64,000 nucleotides of DNA. It comes from Streptomyces macrolidinus (GTDB lineage Bacteria; Actinomycetota; Actinomycetes; Streptomycetales; Streptomycetaceae). Each line of letters begins with the position of its first letter. Position 1 is the stretch's first letter. Below, one piece after another: positions 35,982 through 42,933 of this stretch. A program made the translations under genes and the position numbers. The notes beneath the pieces were generated by a model that searched no databases, was not told the DNA's origin, and saw only the letters and a program-made list of their open reading frames with translations. Location: assembly GCF_023887685.1 (NCBI RefSeq), contig NZ_JAMWMR010000020.1:62001-126000 (forward strand), written 5' to 3'.

Positions 35982-36000
35982 CGCCGTTTGCTGGACGACC

Positions 36001-36999
36001 ATGACGACCATGAAGTACACGCAGCTCGGACGCACAGGACTCAAGGTCAGCCGACTCGTCCTCGGGACCATGAACTTCGGCCCGCAGACCGACGAGTCCG
36101 ACAGCCACGCGATCATGGACACGGCGCTGGACGCGGGCATCAACTTCTTCGACACCGCCAACGTGTACGGCTGGGGCGAGAACAAGGGCCGTACCGAGAG
36201 CATCATCGGCAACTGGTTCGCCCAGGGCGGCGATCGCCGCGAGAAGGTGGTCCTCGCCACGAAGGTGTACGCCGATATGAGCCCGGACGGCGAGGCCTGG
36301 CCGAACCACGACAAGCTCTCCGCGGTCAACATCCGCCGCGCGGTCGACGCCAGCCTCCGGCGGCTGCGCACCGACCACATCGACCTGTACCAGTTCCACC
36401 ACATCGACCGCAGCACCCCCTTCGAGGAGATCTGGCAGGCCATCGACGTACTGGTCCAGCAGGGGAAGATCCTCTACGCGGGCTCCAGCAACTTCCCCGG
36501 CTACAAGATCGCCCAGGCCAACGAGACCGCCGCGCGGCGCGGCTCCTACGGGCTCGTCAGCGAGCAGTGCCTCTACAACCTCTTCGAGCGCCGCGCCGAG
36601 ATGGAGGTCATCCCGGCCGCGCGGGACTACGGGCTCGGGGTGATCCCGTGGTCGCCGCTGCACGGCGGGCTGCTCGGCGGCGTCATCGAGAAGCAGGCCA
36701 CGGGCGGGCGCCGGGCCGGCGGCCGGGCCGCCGACGTCCTCAAGGACCCCGCCGTGCGCACACAGATCCAGGCCTACGAGGACCTGCTCGCGGGGCACGG
36801 CCTGGAACCCGGCGAGACCGCTCTCGCCTGGCTGCTGACCCGCCCCGGCGTCACCGGGCCGATCGTCGGCCCGCGTACGGCGGAGCAACTGGAGTCGGCG
36901 CTGCGCGCGGTCCGGCTGGAGCTGTCGGAGGAGGTTCTGGACGGTCTTGACGAGATCTTCCCGGGGCCGGGGCCCTCGCCCGAGGCCTTCGCCTGGTAG
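36001..36999 (+). CDS. aldo/keto reductase
   Basis: 332 aa, ATG at 36001 (a second ATG at 36010). NADPH-dependent TIM-barrel reductase. Motifs: MKYTQLGRTGLKVSRLVLGTMNFG at the start, ALDAGINFFDTANVYGWGE (catalytic Asp/Tyr region, about 45-62), VVLATKVYADMS (catalytic Lys), DHIDLYQFHHID (catalytic His, about 125), YNLFERRAEMEVIPAARDYG and the C-terminal TGPIVGPRTAEQLESALRAV. It closely fits the AKR11/YajO-like branch. A MerR-like dyad at its promoter suggests inducible expression. Confidence 0.93.
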   Translation: MTTMKYTQLGRTGLKVSRLVLGTMNFGPQTDESDSHAIMDTALDAGINFFDTANVYGWGENKGRTESIIGNWFAQGGDRREKVVLATKVYADMSPDGEAWPNHDKLSAVNIRRAVDASLRRLRTDHIDLYQFHHIDRSTPFEEIWQAIDVLVQQGKILYAGSSNFPGYKIAQANETAARRGSYGLVSEQCLYNLFERRAEMEVIPAARDYGLGVIPWSPLHGGLLGGVIEKQATGGRRAGGRAADVLKDPAVRTQIQAYEDLLAGHGLEPGETALAWLLTRPGVTGPIVGPRTAEQLESALRAVRLELSEEVLDGLDEIFPGPGPSPEAFAW

Positions 37000-37101
37000 C
37001 CCGGGCCGGGGCTGCCTGGGAGTGGCGGGCCGCTCGGTCATCGACCGGGGTGCGAGAGGGCCCTGGGGTGCCGAGCGGTCGTCCGCCGACCGGTGTGTTC
37101 G

Positions 37102-37191
37102 CTACCTGCCGACGGCCGCCGACATCGCCACCACCACGAACATCAGCACAAGCACACCGGCCATGATCCGGTTACGGGTCTTCGGGTCCAC
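37102..37191 (-). CDS. 29-aa single-span membrane peptide
   Basis: GTG at 37191, TAG at 37102-37104. The sequence VDPKTRNRIMAGVLVLMFVV continues into a run of small residues ending AAVGR. A charged N-terminus (DPKTRNR) followed by one hydrophobic helix of about 18 residues and a short basic end is the pattern of small bacterial membrane peptides. It lies 105 bp downstream of the thpR-type gene on the same strand, so it may be its operon partner or have its own promoter. No ribosome site is obvious. The clean charge-helix-charge layout, not homology, is the reason for calling it. Confidence 0.55.
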   Translation of the reverse strand: MDPKTRNRIMAGVLVLMFVVVAMSAAVGR

Positions 37192-37296
37192 ACATCGAGA
37201 CTAACCGGCTCTTGTCACTCGCCTGCTCGGAGCCCCCGCCGCAAGCCCTCGCCGCTCCACCTCGTCCGCCCGCCGCGAGCCCCCCGCCGCTCAGCC

Positions 37297-37869
37297 TCAT
37301 CCACCGGCCCCGAGCGCCCACCGCTCCACCGTCTCGTACCGGGGCTGCTCCCCCGGAACCCCCGCCTCCGGCAGTCGGCTGCGGATCAGGCACAGCTCCC
37401 CGACCGTCCACTCGCGCCCGGCGAACCCGTCCAGCGCGGCGACGTACGGCCGCAGATCCTCGGAGTGCCGTCGGCTGCGGGCCAGGGTCAGATGCGGGCG
37501 GTAGGGGCGGTACTCCCCCGTCTCCACGCCCGCCTTGCGCGCCGCGGCCTCCGCGCGGTCGGCCAGCAGCCCCATCACGCCCGTGTCCCCGCTCGCGCCC
37601 ACCCACAGCGTGCGGCCCCCGAAGTGCCCGCCACCGCCGAGAGCCAGCCGGAACGGCTCCGTACGCCGGGCCGCCCGCGCCAGCCGCTCCGACAGCTCGG
37701 GGACGACCTCCTCGGCCACCTCGCCGTAGAAGGCGAGCGTGAAGTGCCAGCCCGGCCGCCCCGTCCAGCGCAGCCGCTCGGCTCCGGGCATCCCCTCAAG
37801 GCCACGTGCGACCGGCTCCAGTTCACCGATCACGGAACTCGGGGGAACCACCGCGGCGAAGAGTCTCAT
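37297..37869 (-). CDS. thpR: RNA 2',3'-cyclic phosphodiesterase (2'-5' RNA ligase family)
   Basis: 190 aa from the ATG at 37869 (MRLFAAVVPP). It is a two-His phosphoesterase: first HxT motif HFTLAFYGEV near residue 42, second motif HLTLARSR near 125, and the closing strand ELCLIRSRL. The active site opens 2',3'-cyclic phosphates on RNA. The start is only 6 bp from the start of the divergent acetyltransferase. The size is normal for the family. Confidence 0.92.
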   Translation of the reverse strand: MRLFAAVVPPSSVIGELEPVARGLEGMPGAERLRWTGRPGWHFTLAFYGEVAEEVVPELSERLARAARRTEPFRLALGGGGHFGGRTLWVGASGDTGVMGLLADRAEAAARKAGVETGEYRPYRPHLTLARSRRHSEDLRPYVAALDGFAGREWTVGELCLIRSRLPEAGVPGEQPRYETVERWALGAGG

Positions 37870-37875
37870 ACCCCC

Positions 37876-38403
37876 ATGATGGACGGCATGGCGATCACAC
37901 GGATACGCGAAGGGTCCACCGCCGACGTTCCCGTCGTCCTCGGTCTGCTCGACGGCGCCGTCGAATGGCTCGTCTCACAGGGGCGCACCCGGCAGTGGGG
38001 CACCCAGCCCTGGTCGGCGCGGCCACGCGCCGTGGAGGCGGTGCACCGCCATGTGGCGGCGGGCACTCCCTGGATCGCGGAGATCGACGGCGTCCCCGCG
38101 GGCACGCTCACCCTCTCCCCAGCGCCCGGTGACTACATCGCCGCCGTGGACGAGCCCGAGCGCTATATCCATCTGTTCGCCGCCGACCACCGCTTCACGG
38201 GCCGTGGCGTCGGCGCCGCGCTGCTCGCCCATGCCGCCGAGGAGACCCGACGCGCGGGCGTCTCGCTGCTGCGCGTGGACTGCTACGCGGGCGACGACGG
38301 CAAACTCGTCGCCTACTACGAGCGCCACGGCTTCACCCGGACCGAGACCTTCACCTTCGGGGACGACCAGTGGCCGGGGCAGGTGCTGGCGCGGCGCGTA
38401 TGA
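37876..38403 (+). CDS. GNAT-family N-acetyltransferase
   Basis: 175 aa from the ATG at 37876 (in-frame ATGs at 37879 and 37888 are alternatives). GNAT fold: TRIREGSTADVPVVLGLLDG at the start, AGTLTLSP beta strands, acetyl-CoA loop HRFTGRGVGAALLAHAAEE near residue 110, LLRVDCYAGDDGKLVAYYERHGF near 140. The AVEWLVSQGRTRQWG segment marks a Streptomyces GNAT subgroup of unknown substrate. It is divergent from the thpR-type gene with only 6 bp between starts, so at least one mRNA must be leaderless or promoters lie inside the partner gene. Confidence 0.9.
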   Translation: MMDGMAITRIREGSTADVPVVLGLLDGAVEWLVSQGRTRQWGTQPWSARPRAVEAVHRHVAAGTPWIAEIDGVPAGTLTLSPAPGDYIAAVDEPERYIHLFAADHRFTGRGVGAALLAHAAEETRRAGVSLLRVDCYAGDDGKLVAYYERHGFTRTETFTFGDDQWPGQVLARRV

Positions 38404-38484
38404 CCGCGTATGACACGGGACCAAGGCACCGAACCGAGGGGGCGGCCACCCGCGGCGCCCCCTCGGTCGGCGCGTCCGGCCTGG

Positions 38485-39834
38485 TCACGCCGGTACGGCC
38501 ACCCGCTCCCGCGGCACGAACCGCACCCGCGGATGCCCCTGATGCCAGCCCACCGCCAGGCGCAGGCCGCCCGAGCGGGCCAGGACCAGGCCGATGGTCA
38601 CGGCCGCGGCGGCCGAGATCAGACCGCCGAGGGCGAAGCCGACCCGGGCGCCGTACGCGTCCGTGACCCAGCCGACCACGGGCGCCCCGAGCGGCGTACC
38701 GCCCACGAAGACCATCATGAACAGGGCCATGACCCGGCCGCGCATCGCCGGATCCGTGCCCATCTGGACCGCGGTGTTCGCGGTGACGTTCACCGTCAGG
38801 CCGAAGACGCCGATCGGGATCATCAGCAGCGAGAACAGCCACAGCTCCGGGGCCACGGCGGCCACGACCTCCAGCACACCGAAGGCGATCGCGGCCACGA
38901 TCAGGACGCGCAGCCGGGCCGTGCCACGGCGGGCGGCGAGCAGCGCACCGGCCACGGAGCCGATCGCCATCAGGGTGTTGAAGAGGCTGTAGGCACCGGC
39001 GCCGGAGTGGAAGACGTCGTCCGCGTAGGCCGAGAGCCACACCGGGAAGTTGAAGCCGAACGTGCCGATGAAGCCGACGAGGACGATCGGCCAGATCAGC
39101 TCCGGGCGCCCGGCGACATAGCGCAGGCCCTCGCGGAGCTGGCCCTTGCCGCGCGGGGCGCGCTCCACGACATGCAGCTCACGGGCGCGCATGAGCAGCA
39201 GGCCGACGATGGGCGCGAGGAAGGACAGGCCGTTCAGCAGGAAGGCCCAGCCCGTGCCGACGCCGGTGATCAGGAGGCCCGCGACGGCGGGGCCGACCAG
39301 GCGGGCGGACTGGAAGTTCGCCGAGTTCAGGCTGACCGCGTTCTGCAACTGACCGGGGCCGACCATCTCGGAGACGAAGGACTGGCGGGCGGGGTTGTCG
39401 ACCACCGTGGCGAGTCCGACGGCGAACGCGGCGACGTAGACGTGCCAGACCTGGACATGGCCGGTGAGGGTCAGGACGGCGAGGAACAGGCCCGTGGCAC
39501 CCATCGCGGACTGGGTGACCAGCAGGGCGGGACGCTTGGGCAGCCGGTCGACGAGCACGCCGCCGTACAGCCCGAAGAGCAGCATCGGCAGGAACTGGAG
39601 CGCCGTGGTGACACCGACGGCGGTGGAGGAGCCGGTCAGGCTCAGCACCAGCCAGTCCTGGGCGATGCGCTGCATCCAGGTGCCGGTGTTGGAGACGGCC
39701 TGGCCGAGGAAGAAGAGCCGGTAGTTCCGGATGCGCAGCGAGCTGAACATCGAGGACTTACGGGGCTCGGGGGCGGACGGGGAGTTGTGGGCGGCAGGTG
39801 CGGGCACGGAAGTTGGTCCGATTCCCGTACTCAA
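38485..39834 (-). CDS. MFS transporter (EntS/MFS_3 type)
   Basis: 449 aa. The start is TTG at 39834, supported by AGAGGAGG nine bases upstream; an internal GTG is possible. Twelve predicted membrane helices. Typical segments: SLRIRNYRLFFLGQAVSNTG near residue 30, MQRIAQDWLVLSLTGSSTAV, LFGLYGGVLVDRLPKRPALLV (cytoplasmic loop A motif near 95) and SVAGALLAARRGTARLRVLI. Function: proton-driven export of a drug or siderophore-like compound. Its gene is downstream of a MarR regulator on the same strand (152 bp), the usual exporter/regulator pair. Confidence 0.9.
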   Translation of the reverse strand: MSTGIGPTSVPAPAAHNSPSAPEPRKSSMFSSLRIRNYRLFFLGQAVSNTGTWMQRIAQDWLVLSLTGSSTAVGVTTALQFLPMLLFGLYGGVLVDRLPKRPALLVTQSAMGATGLFLAVLTLTGHVQVWHVYVAAFAVGLATVVDNPARQSFVSEMVGPGQLQNAVSLNSANFQSARLVGPAVAGLLITGVGTGWAFLLNGLSFLAPIVGLLLMRARELHVVERAPRGKGQLREGLRYVAGRPELIWPIVLVGFIGTFGFNFPVWLSAYADDVFHSGAGAYSLFNTLMAIGSVAGALLAARRGTARLRVLIVAAIAFGVLEVVAAVAPELWLFSLLMIPIGVFGLTVNVTANTAVQMGTDPAMRGRVMALFMMVFVGGTPLGAPVVGWVTDAYGARVGFALGGLISAAAAVTIGLVLARSGGLRLAVGWHQGHPRVRFVPRERVAVPA

Positions 39835-39986
39835 AGGGGTTCGCCTCCTCTTTCAGCTCGAACGGTCGAAACGGTTGACGGGGTACGTACTACGTACGCG
39901 GGCGGGGACCGCGTACGCCGGGGCGGGGGCGGAGCACGGCCGCGGCATCCGGCGCCGATGCGCCGCTGCCGCGGCCGTGCGTGCGA

Positions 39987-40424
39987 TCACAGGTGCGCGA
40001 GCTTCTCGAGGACGGGGGCGGCGGCGCGGAGCGTCTCCCACTCGTCGTCGTCCAGACGCTCGACCAGTCCGGCCAGCCATGCGTTCCGTTTGCGGCGGCT
40101 CTCCTCGAGCATCGCCTCGGCCCGCTCGGTCTGCGTGACCACCTTCTGGCGCCGGTCCTCGGGGTGCGACTCCAGGCTGACCAGCTCCTTGCTCTCCAGC
40201 AGCGCCACGATGCGGGTCATCGACGGCGGCTGGACATGCTCCCTGCGGGCGAGTTCGCCCGGCGTGGCGGAGCCGCAGCGGGCGAGGGTGGCGAGCACCG
40301 ACATCTCCGTCGGGCTCAGCGACTCGTCGACCCGCTGGTGCTTGATGCGGCGCGACAGGCGCATCACCGCGGAATGCAGGGCATTCACGGCGGCGGCGTC
40401 ATCGCCATGGGTAAGGTCAGCCAT
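39987..40424 (-). CDS. MarR-family regulator of the downstream MFS gene
   Basis: 145 aa, ATG at 40424. Winged helix: VNALHSAVMRLSRRIKHQRV, then SPTEMSVLATLARCGSATPG and ELARREHVQPPSMTRIVALL (recognition helix region, about residues 55-80), and the wing SHPEDRRQKVV. It controls the MFS gene 152 bp downstream and itself. A dyad (CTTTAGC/GCTAAAG around GTAA-N4-TTAC) lies 4-33 bp from the start codon, the expected autoregulatory position. Confidence 0.92.
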   Translation of the reverse strand: MADLTHGDDAAAVNALHSAVMRLSRRIKHQRVDESLSPTEMSVLATLARCGSATPGELARREHVQPPSMTRIVALLESKELVSLESHPEDRRQKVVTQTERAEAMLEESRRKRNAWLAGLVERLDDDEWETLRAAAPVLEKLAHL

Positions 40425-40427
40425 GCT

Positions 40428-40457
40428 CTTTAGCGTAACTCATTACTTTTGCTAAAG
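40428..40457. promoter_or_regulatory. MarR operator at its own start
   Basis: CTTTAGC (40428-40434) and GCTAAAG (40451-40457) are exact inverted repeats; inside lies GTAACTCATTAC (40435-40446), a second dyad. AT-rich against the background, it borders the MarR start codon at 40424, so binding would block both RNA polymerase and ribosome loading. Confidence 0.6.
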
Positions 40458-40647
40458 ACCACCGCTCAACGGGTGACTCCCGCCACTTACGCGTGTGCGC
40501 CCGCGCACAGACGCGCACGGCCGCGCGCCCACGCACGCCCACGCGCGTCCACAGCAGAATCTCCGCGCGGCATCAGATCACCCGTACGAGTGATCCCGGA
40601 CCGGAACGCGCCGCACCGCCCGCCCGGATCGGGCGACCCTCGTACCC

Positions 40648-40896
40648 ATGGAGAGCGAAGTGCTCAGTGTGCGGGTGGACCGGGAACTGCTCGACCGGCT
40701 CCGGTTCCATGCCGCCAAAAGAGGAATGAGCGTCCAGGACTATGTCGTCCGGACGCTCGTTCGCCATGACTTCGACGAGCGGTTCCAGGCCGCCGTCGAG
40801 GAGACGGAGAGGTTCTACGGGGCGCCCGACCCGGGGGACAGCTCGGGCGGGCGCCCACCGGCGGATCAGGTCAGACCGAGCGCCGGCATCAGGTAG
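40648..40896 (+). CDS. ribbon-helix-helix-like small protein
   Basis: 82 aa from the ATG at 40648. The first 60 residues (MESEVLSVRVDRELLDRLRF, then AAKRGMSVQDYVVRTLVRHDF) match the CopG/Arc ribbon-helix-helix pattern: a basic beta strand, then two helices. A Gly/Pro/Ser-rich tail follows. It may be a DNA-binding regulator or orphan antitoxin; no toxin gene is next to it. Its 3' end overlaps the end of the permease on the opposite strand by 31 bp. Confidence 0.75.
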   Translation: MESEVLSVRVDRELLDRLRFHAAKRGMSVQDYVVRTLVRHDFDERFQAAVEETERFYGAPDPGDSSGGRPPADQVRPSAGIR

Positions 40897-42320
40897 TAGA
40901 AGGCGAAGACCCCCGACACCACGTACATCGCGGCCGGGACCTCCCGGCCGCGGCCCGCGGCCAGGCGCAGCACCACGAAGGTGATGAAGCCCATGCCGAT
41001 GCCGTTGGTGATCGAGTAGGTGAACGGCATCATCAGCATCGTCACGAACGCCGGGATCGCGATCGTGTAGTCCGCCCAGTCGATCTCCTTGATGGAGGTC
41101 GACAGGATCAGGAAGCCGACCGCCAGCAGCGCCGGGGTGGCCGCCTGCGACGGGACCATGGTGGCGACCGGGGTGAGGAAGAGCGCCACCGTGAAGAGCG
41201 CGCCCGTGACGATGTTCGCGAAGCCGGTGCGCGCGCCCTCGCCGACGCCCGCCGTGGACTCCACGAAGCAGGTGGTGGCCGAGGAGGAGCTGGCACCGCC
41301 GAGCGAGACCGCGAGGCCGTCCACGAGCAGGACCTTGTTCATGCCGGGCATCTCGCCCTCGGCGTTGGTCAGCTTGGCCTCGTCGCTGACGGCCATGATC
41401 GTGCCCATCGCGTCGAAGAAGCACGACAGCAGGACCGTGAAGACGAAGAGGATGCCGGTGAGCGCGCCGACCTTCTCGAAGCCGCCGAACAGGCTGACCT
41501 TGCCGAGCAGGCCGAAGTCCGGGGTGGCGACCGGGTTGCCGGGCCACTTCGGGACGGTCAGACCCCAGGACGGGACCTTGGCGACGGCGTTGACGATCAC
41601 CGCGAGGACGGTCATGCCGACGATGGAGATCAGGATCGCGCCCGGCACCTTGCGGACGATCAGCGCGAGGGTCAGCAGGACACCGAGGACGAAGACCAGG
41701 ACCGGCCAGCCGTTGAGGTGGCCGTCGCCGCCGAGCTGGAGCGGGACCGTGGTGTGCGCGGCGTCCGGGATACGGCTGACGAAGCCGGAGTCCACGAGAC
41801 CGATCAGCATGATGAACAGGCCGATACCGATCGAGATGCCCTTGCGCAGGCCGAGCGGCACGGCGTTCATCACGCGCTCCCGCAGACCCGTGGCGACCAG
41901 CAGCATCACCACGATGCCCGCGAGGACGACCATGCCCATCGCGTCCGGCCAGGACATGCGCGGGGCGAGCTGCAGCGCGACGACCGTGTTCACACCGAGG
42001 CCGGCCGCGAGGGCGATCGGAACGTTGCCGATCACACCCATGAGCAGCGTGGTGAAGGCGGCGGTCACGGCGGTCGCGGTGACGAGCTGACCGTGGTCGA
42101 GCTGGTGCCCGTACATGTCCTTCGCGCTGCCGAGGATGATCGGGTTCAGCACGATGATGTAGGCCATCGCGAAGAAGGTGGCGAAACCACCCCGGATCTC
42201 ACGGGGCAGGGTGCTGCCCCGCTCGGAGATCTTGAAGAAGCGGTCGAGGGCACCCGAGGGGGACGGGGTGCCCGGCGGCTGGTCCTGGACGGGGACCGAG
42301 GCGGGGGCCGGGGTGGGCAT
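40866..42320 (-). CDS. NCS2-family purine permease (AzgA/PbuG type)
   Basis: 484 aa from the ATG at 42320 (GAGGTC upstream); the longer frame to 42452 is out of family. It starts with an ALDRFFKISERGSTLPREIR block, then membrane helices beginning GGFATFFAMAYIIVLNPIIL; ALAAGLGVNTVVALQLAP and TCFVESTAGVGEGARTGFAN are typical. This is the guanine/hypoxanthine/adenine proton symporter branch. Upstream there is a promoter with direct repeats; a purine riboswitch was looked for and not found. Confidence 0.92.
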   Translation of the reverse strand: MPTPAPASVPVQDQPPGTPSPSGALDRFFKISERGSTLPREIRGGFATFFAMAYIIVLNPIILGSAKDMYGHQLDHGQLVTATAVTAAFTTLLMGVIGNVPIALAAGLGVNTVVALQLAPRMSWPDAMGMVVLAGIVVMLLVATGLRERVMNAVPLGLRKGISIGIGLFIMLIGLVDSGFVSRIPDAAHTTVPLQLGGDGHLNGWPVLVFVLGVLLTLALIVRKVPGAILISIVGMTVLAVIVNAVAKVPSWGLTVPKWPGNPVATPDFGLLGKVSLFGGFEKVGALTGILFVFTVLLSCFFDAMGTIMAVSDEAKLTNAEGEMPGMNKVLLVDGLAVSLGGASSSSATTCFVESTAGVGEGARTGFANIVTGALFTVALFLTPVATMVPSQAATPALLAVGFLILSTSIKEIDWADYTIAIPAFVTMLMMPFTYSITNGIGMGFITFVVLRLAAGRGREVPAAMYVVSGVFAFYYLMPALGLT

Positions 42321-42421
42321 GCGTGACCTCAATACTGCGGGGATCTTCAGGGGACCTGACAACGCGCTCGAGTCTCGCCAGTCCGTACACCACCGGAGGA
42401 CTCCCCCTTGCCTCTTTTGGT

Positions 42422-42472
42422 GTTTCCTACGAACATACCTGGCCAGACTCAAACCGTTTCAGTATGAACATA
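42422..42472 (-). promoter_or_regulatory. purine permease promoter with two direct repeats
   Basis: On the minus strand TTGAGT (42452-42447), 17-bp spacer, TAGGAA (42429-42424). A direct repeat of about 16-17 bp (TATGTTCnTA...GGAAAC type) occurs at 42456-42472 and 42422-42437: one copy just upstream of the -35, the other over the -10. An AT-rich island against the background, suited to a regulator that binds both copies. Confidence 0.55.
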
Positions 42473-42571
42473 TAAGGCCGAGATCGCCATCTCCGCGCGT
42501 AGACCCTTGGAATCAGCGGCCGAACGCGGGGTCGGCCCCACACCCGTACGCCCTCCTCGTAAGCTGAGCGC

Positions 42572-42823
42572 ATGGCGAAGTGGACCCCCAGGCACCCGGC
42601 GCCGGAGCCCCTCGAGGGCCCCGTGGTCGCCACCATCACCGGCGGCACGATCCTCTGGTTCGTCCTCTTCCTGGTGCAGCTCCCGTTCTATGGCTGGTTC
42701 GACTCCCATGGACACACCTGGTGGCTGTGGACCTGCCTCACGGGCGCCGGCCTCGGCTGTCTCGGCATCTGGTACGTCCGCGCCCGCGACGCGGCGCTCA
42801 AGCGCGCGGCCTCCGAGCAGTAG
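42572..42823 (+). CDS. DUF2530 membrane protein
   Basis: 83 aa, ATG at 42572. Begins MAKWTPRHPAPEPLEGPVVA, then two membrane helices (TITGGTILWFVLFLVQLPFY and WLWTCLTGAGLGCLGIWYV) and a basic tail. This closely fits DUF2530 of Streptomyces, function unknown. It is divergent from the purine permease (251 bp) and precedes the P-type ATPase by 110 bp. Confidence 0.92.
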   Translation: MAKWTPRHPAPEPLEGPVVATITGGTILWFVLFLVQLPFYGWFDSHGHTWWLWTCLTGAGLGCLGIWYVRARDAALKRAASEQ

Positions 42824-42933
42824 CCGGGCAGCAGCCGAGCGGGTACCCCCATCGCGCGAGAGCACTCCGGCCGGGGCCGAACTTCGGGACCCTCGACGGG
42901 TGAACGCTCATATCGCCACGTACCGTCGAATGC

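Noticed and set aside
40648-40896. Toxin-antitoxin module around the RHH protein
   Set aside because: No toxin-like gene flanks it; the neighbours are MarR and the purine permease.
42321-42571. Purine riboswitch before the NCS2 permease
   Set aside because: No aptamer core or three-way junction pattern was recognised; direct repeats and a promoter explain the AT-rich part.
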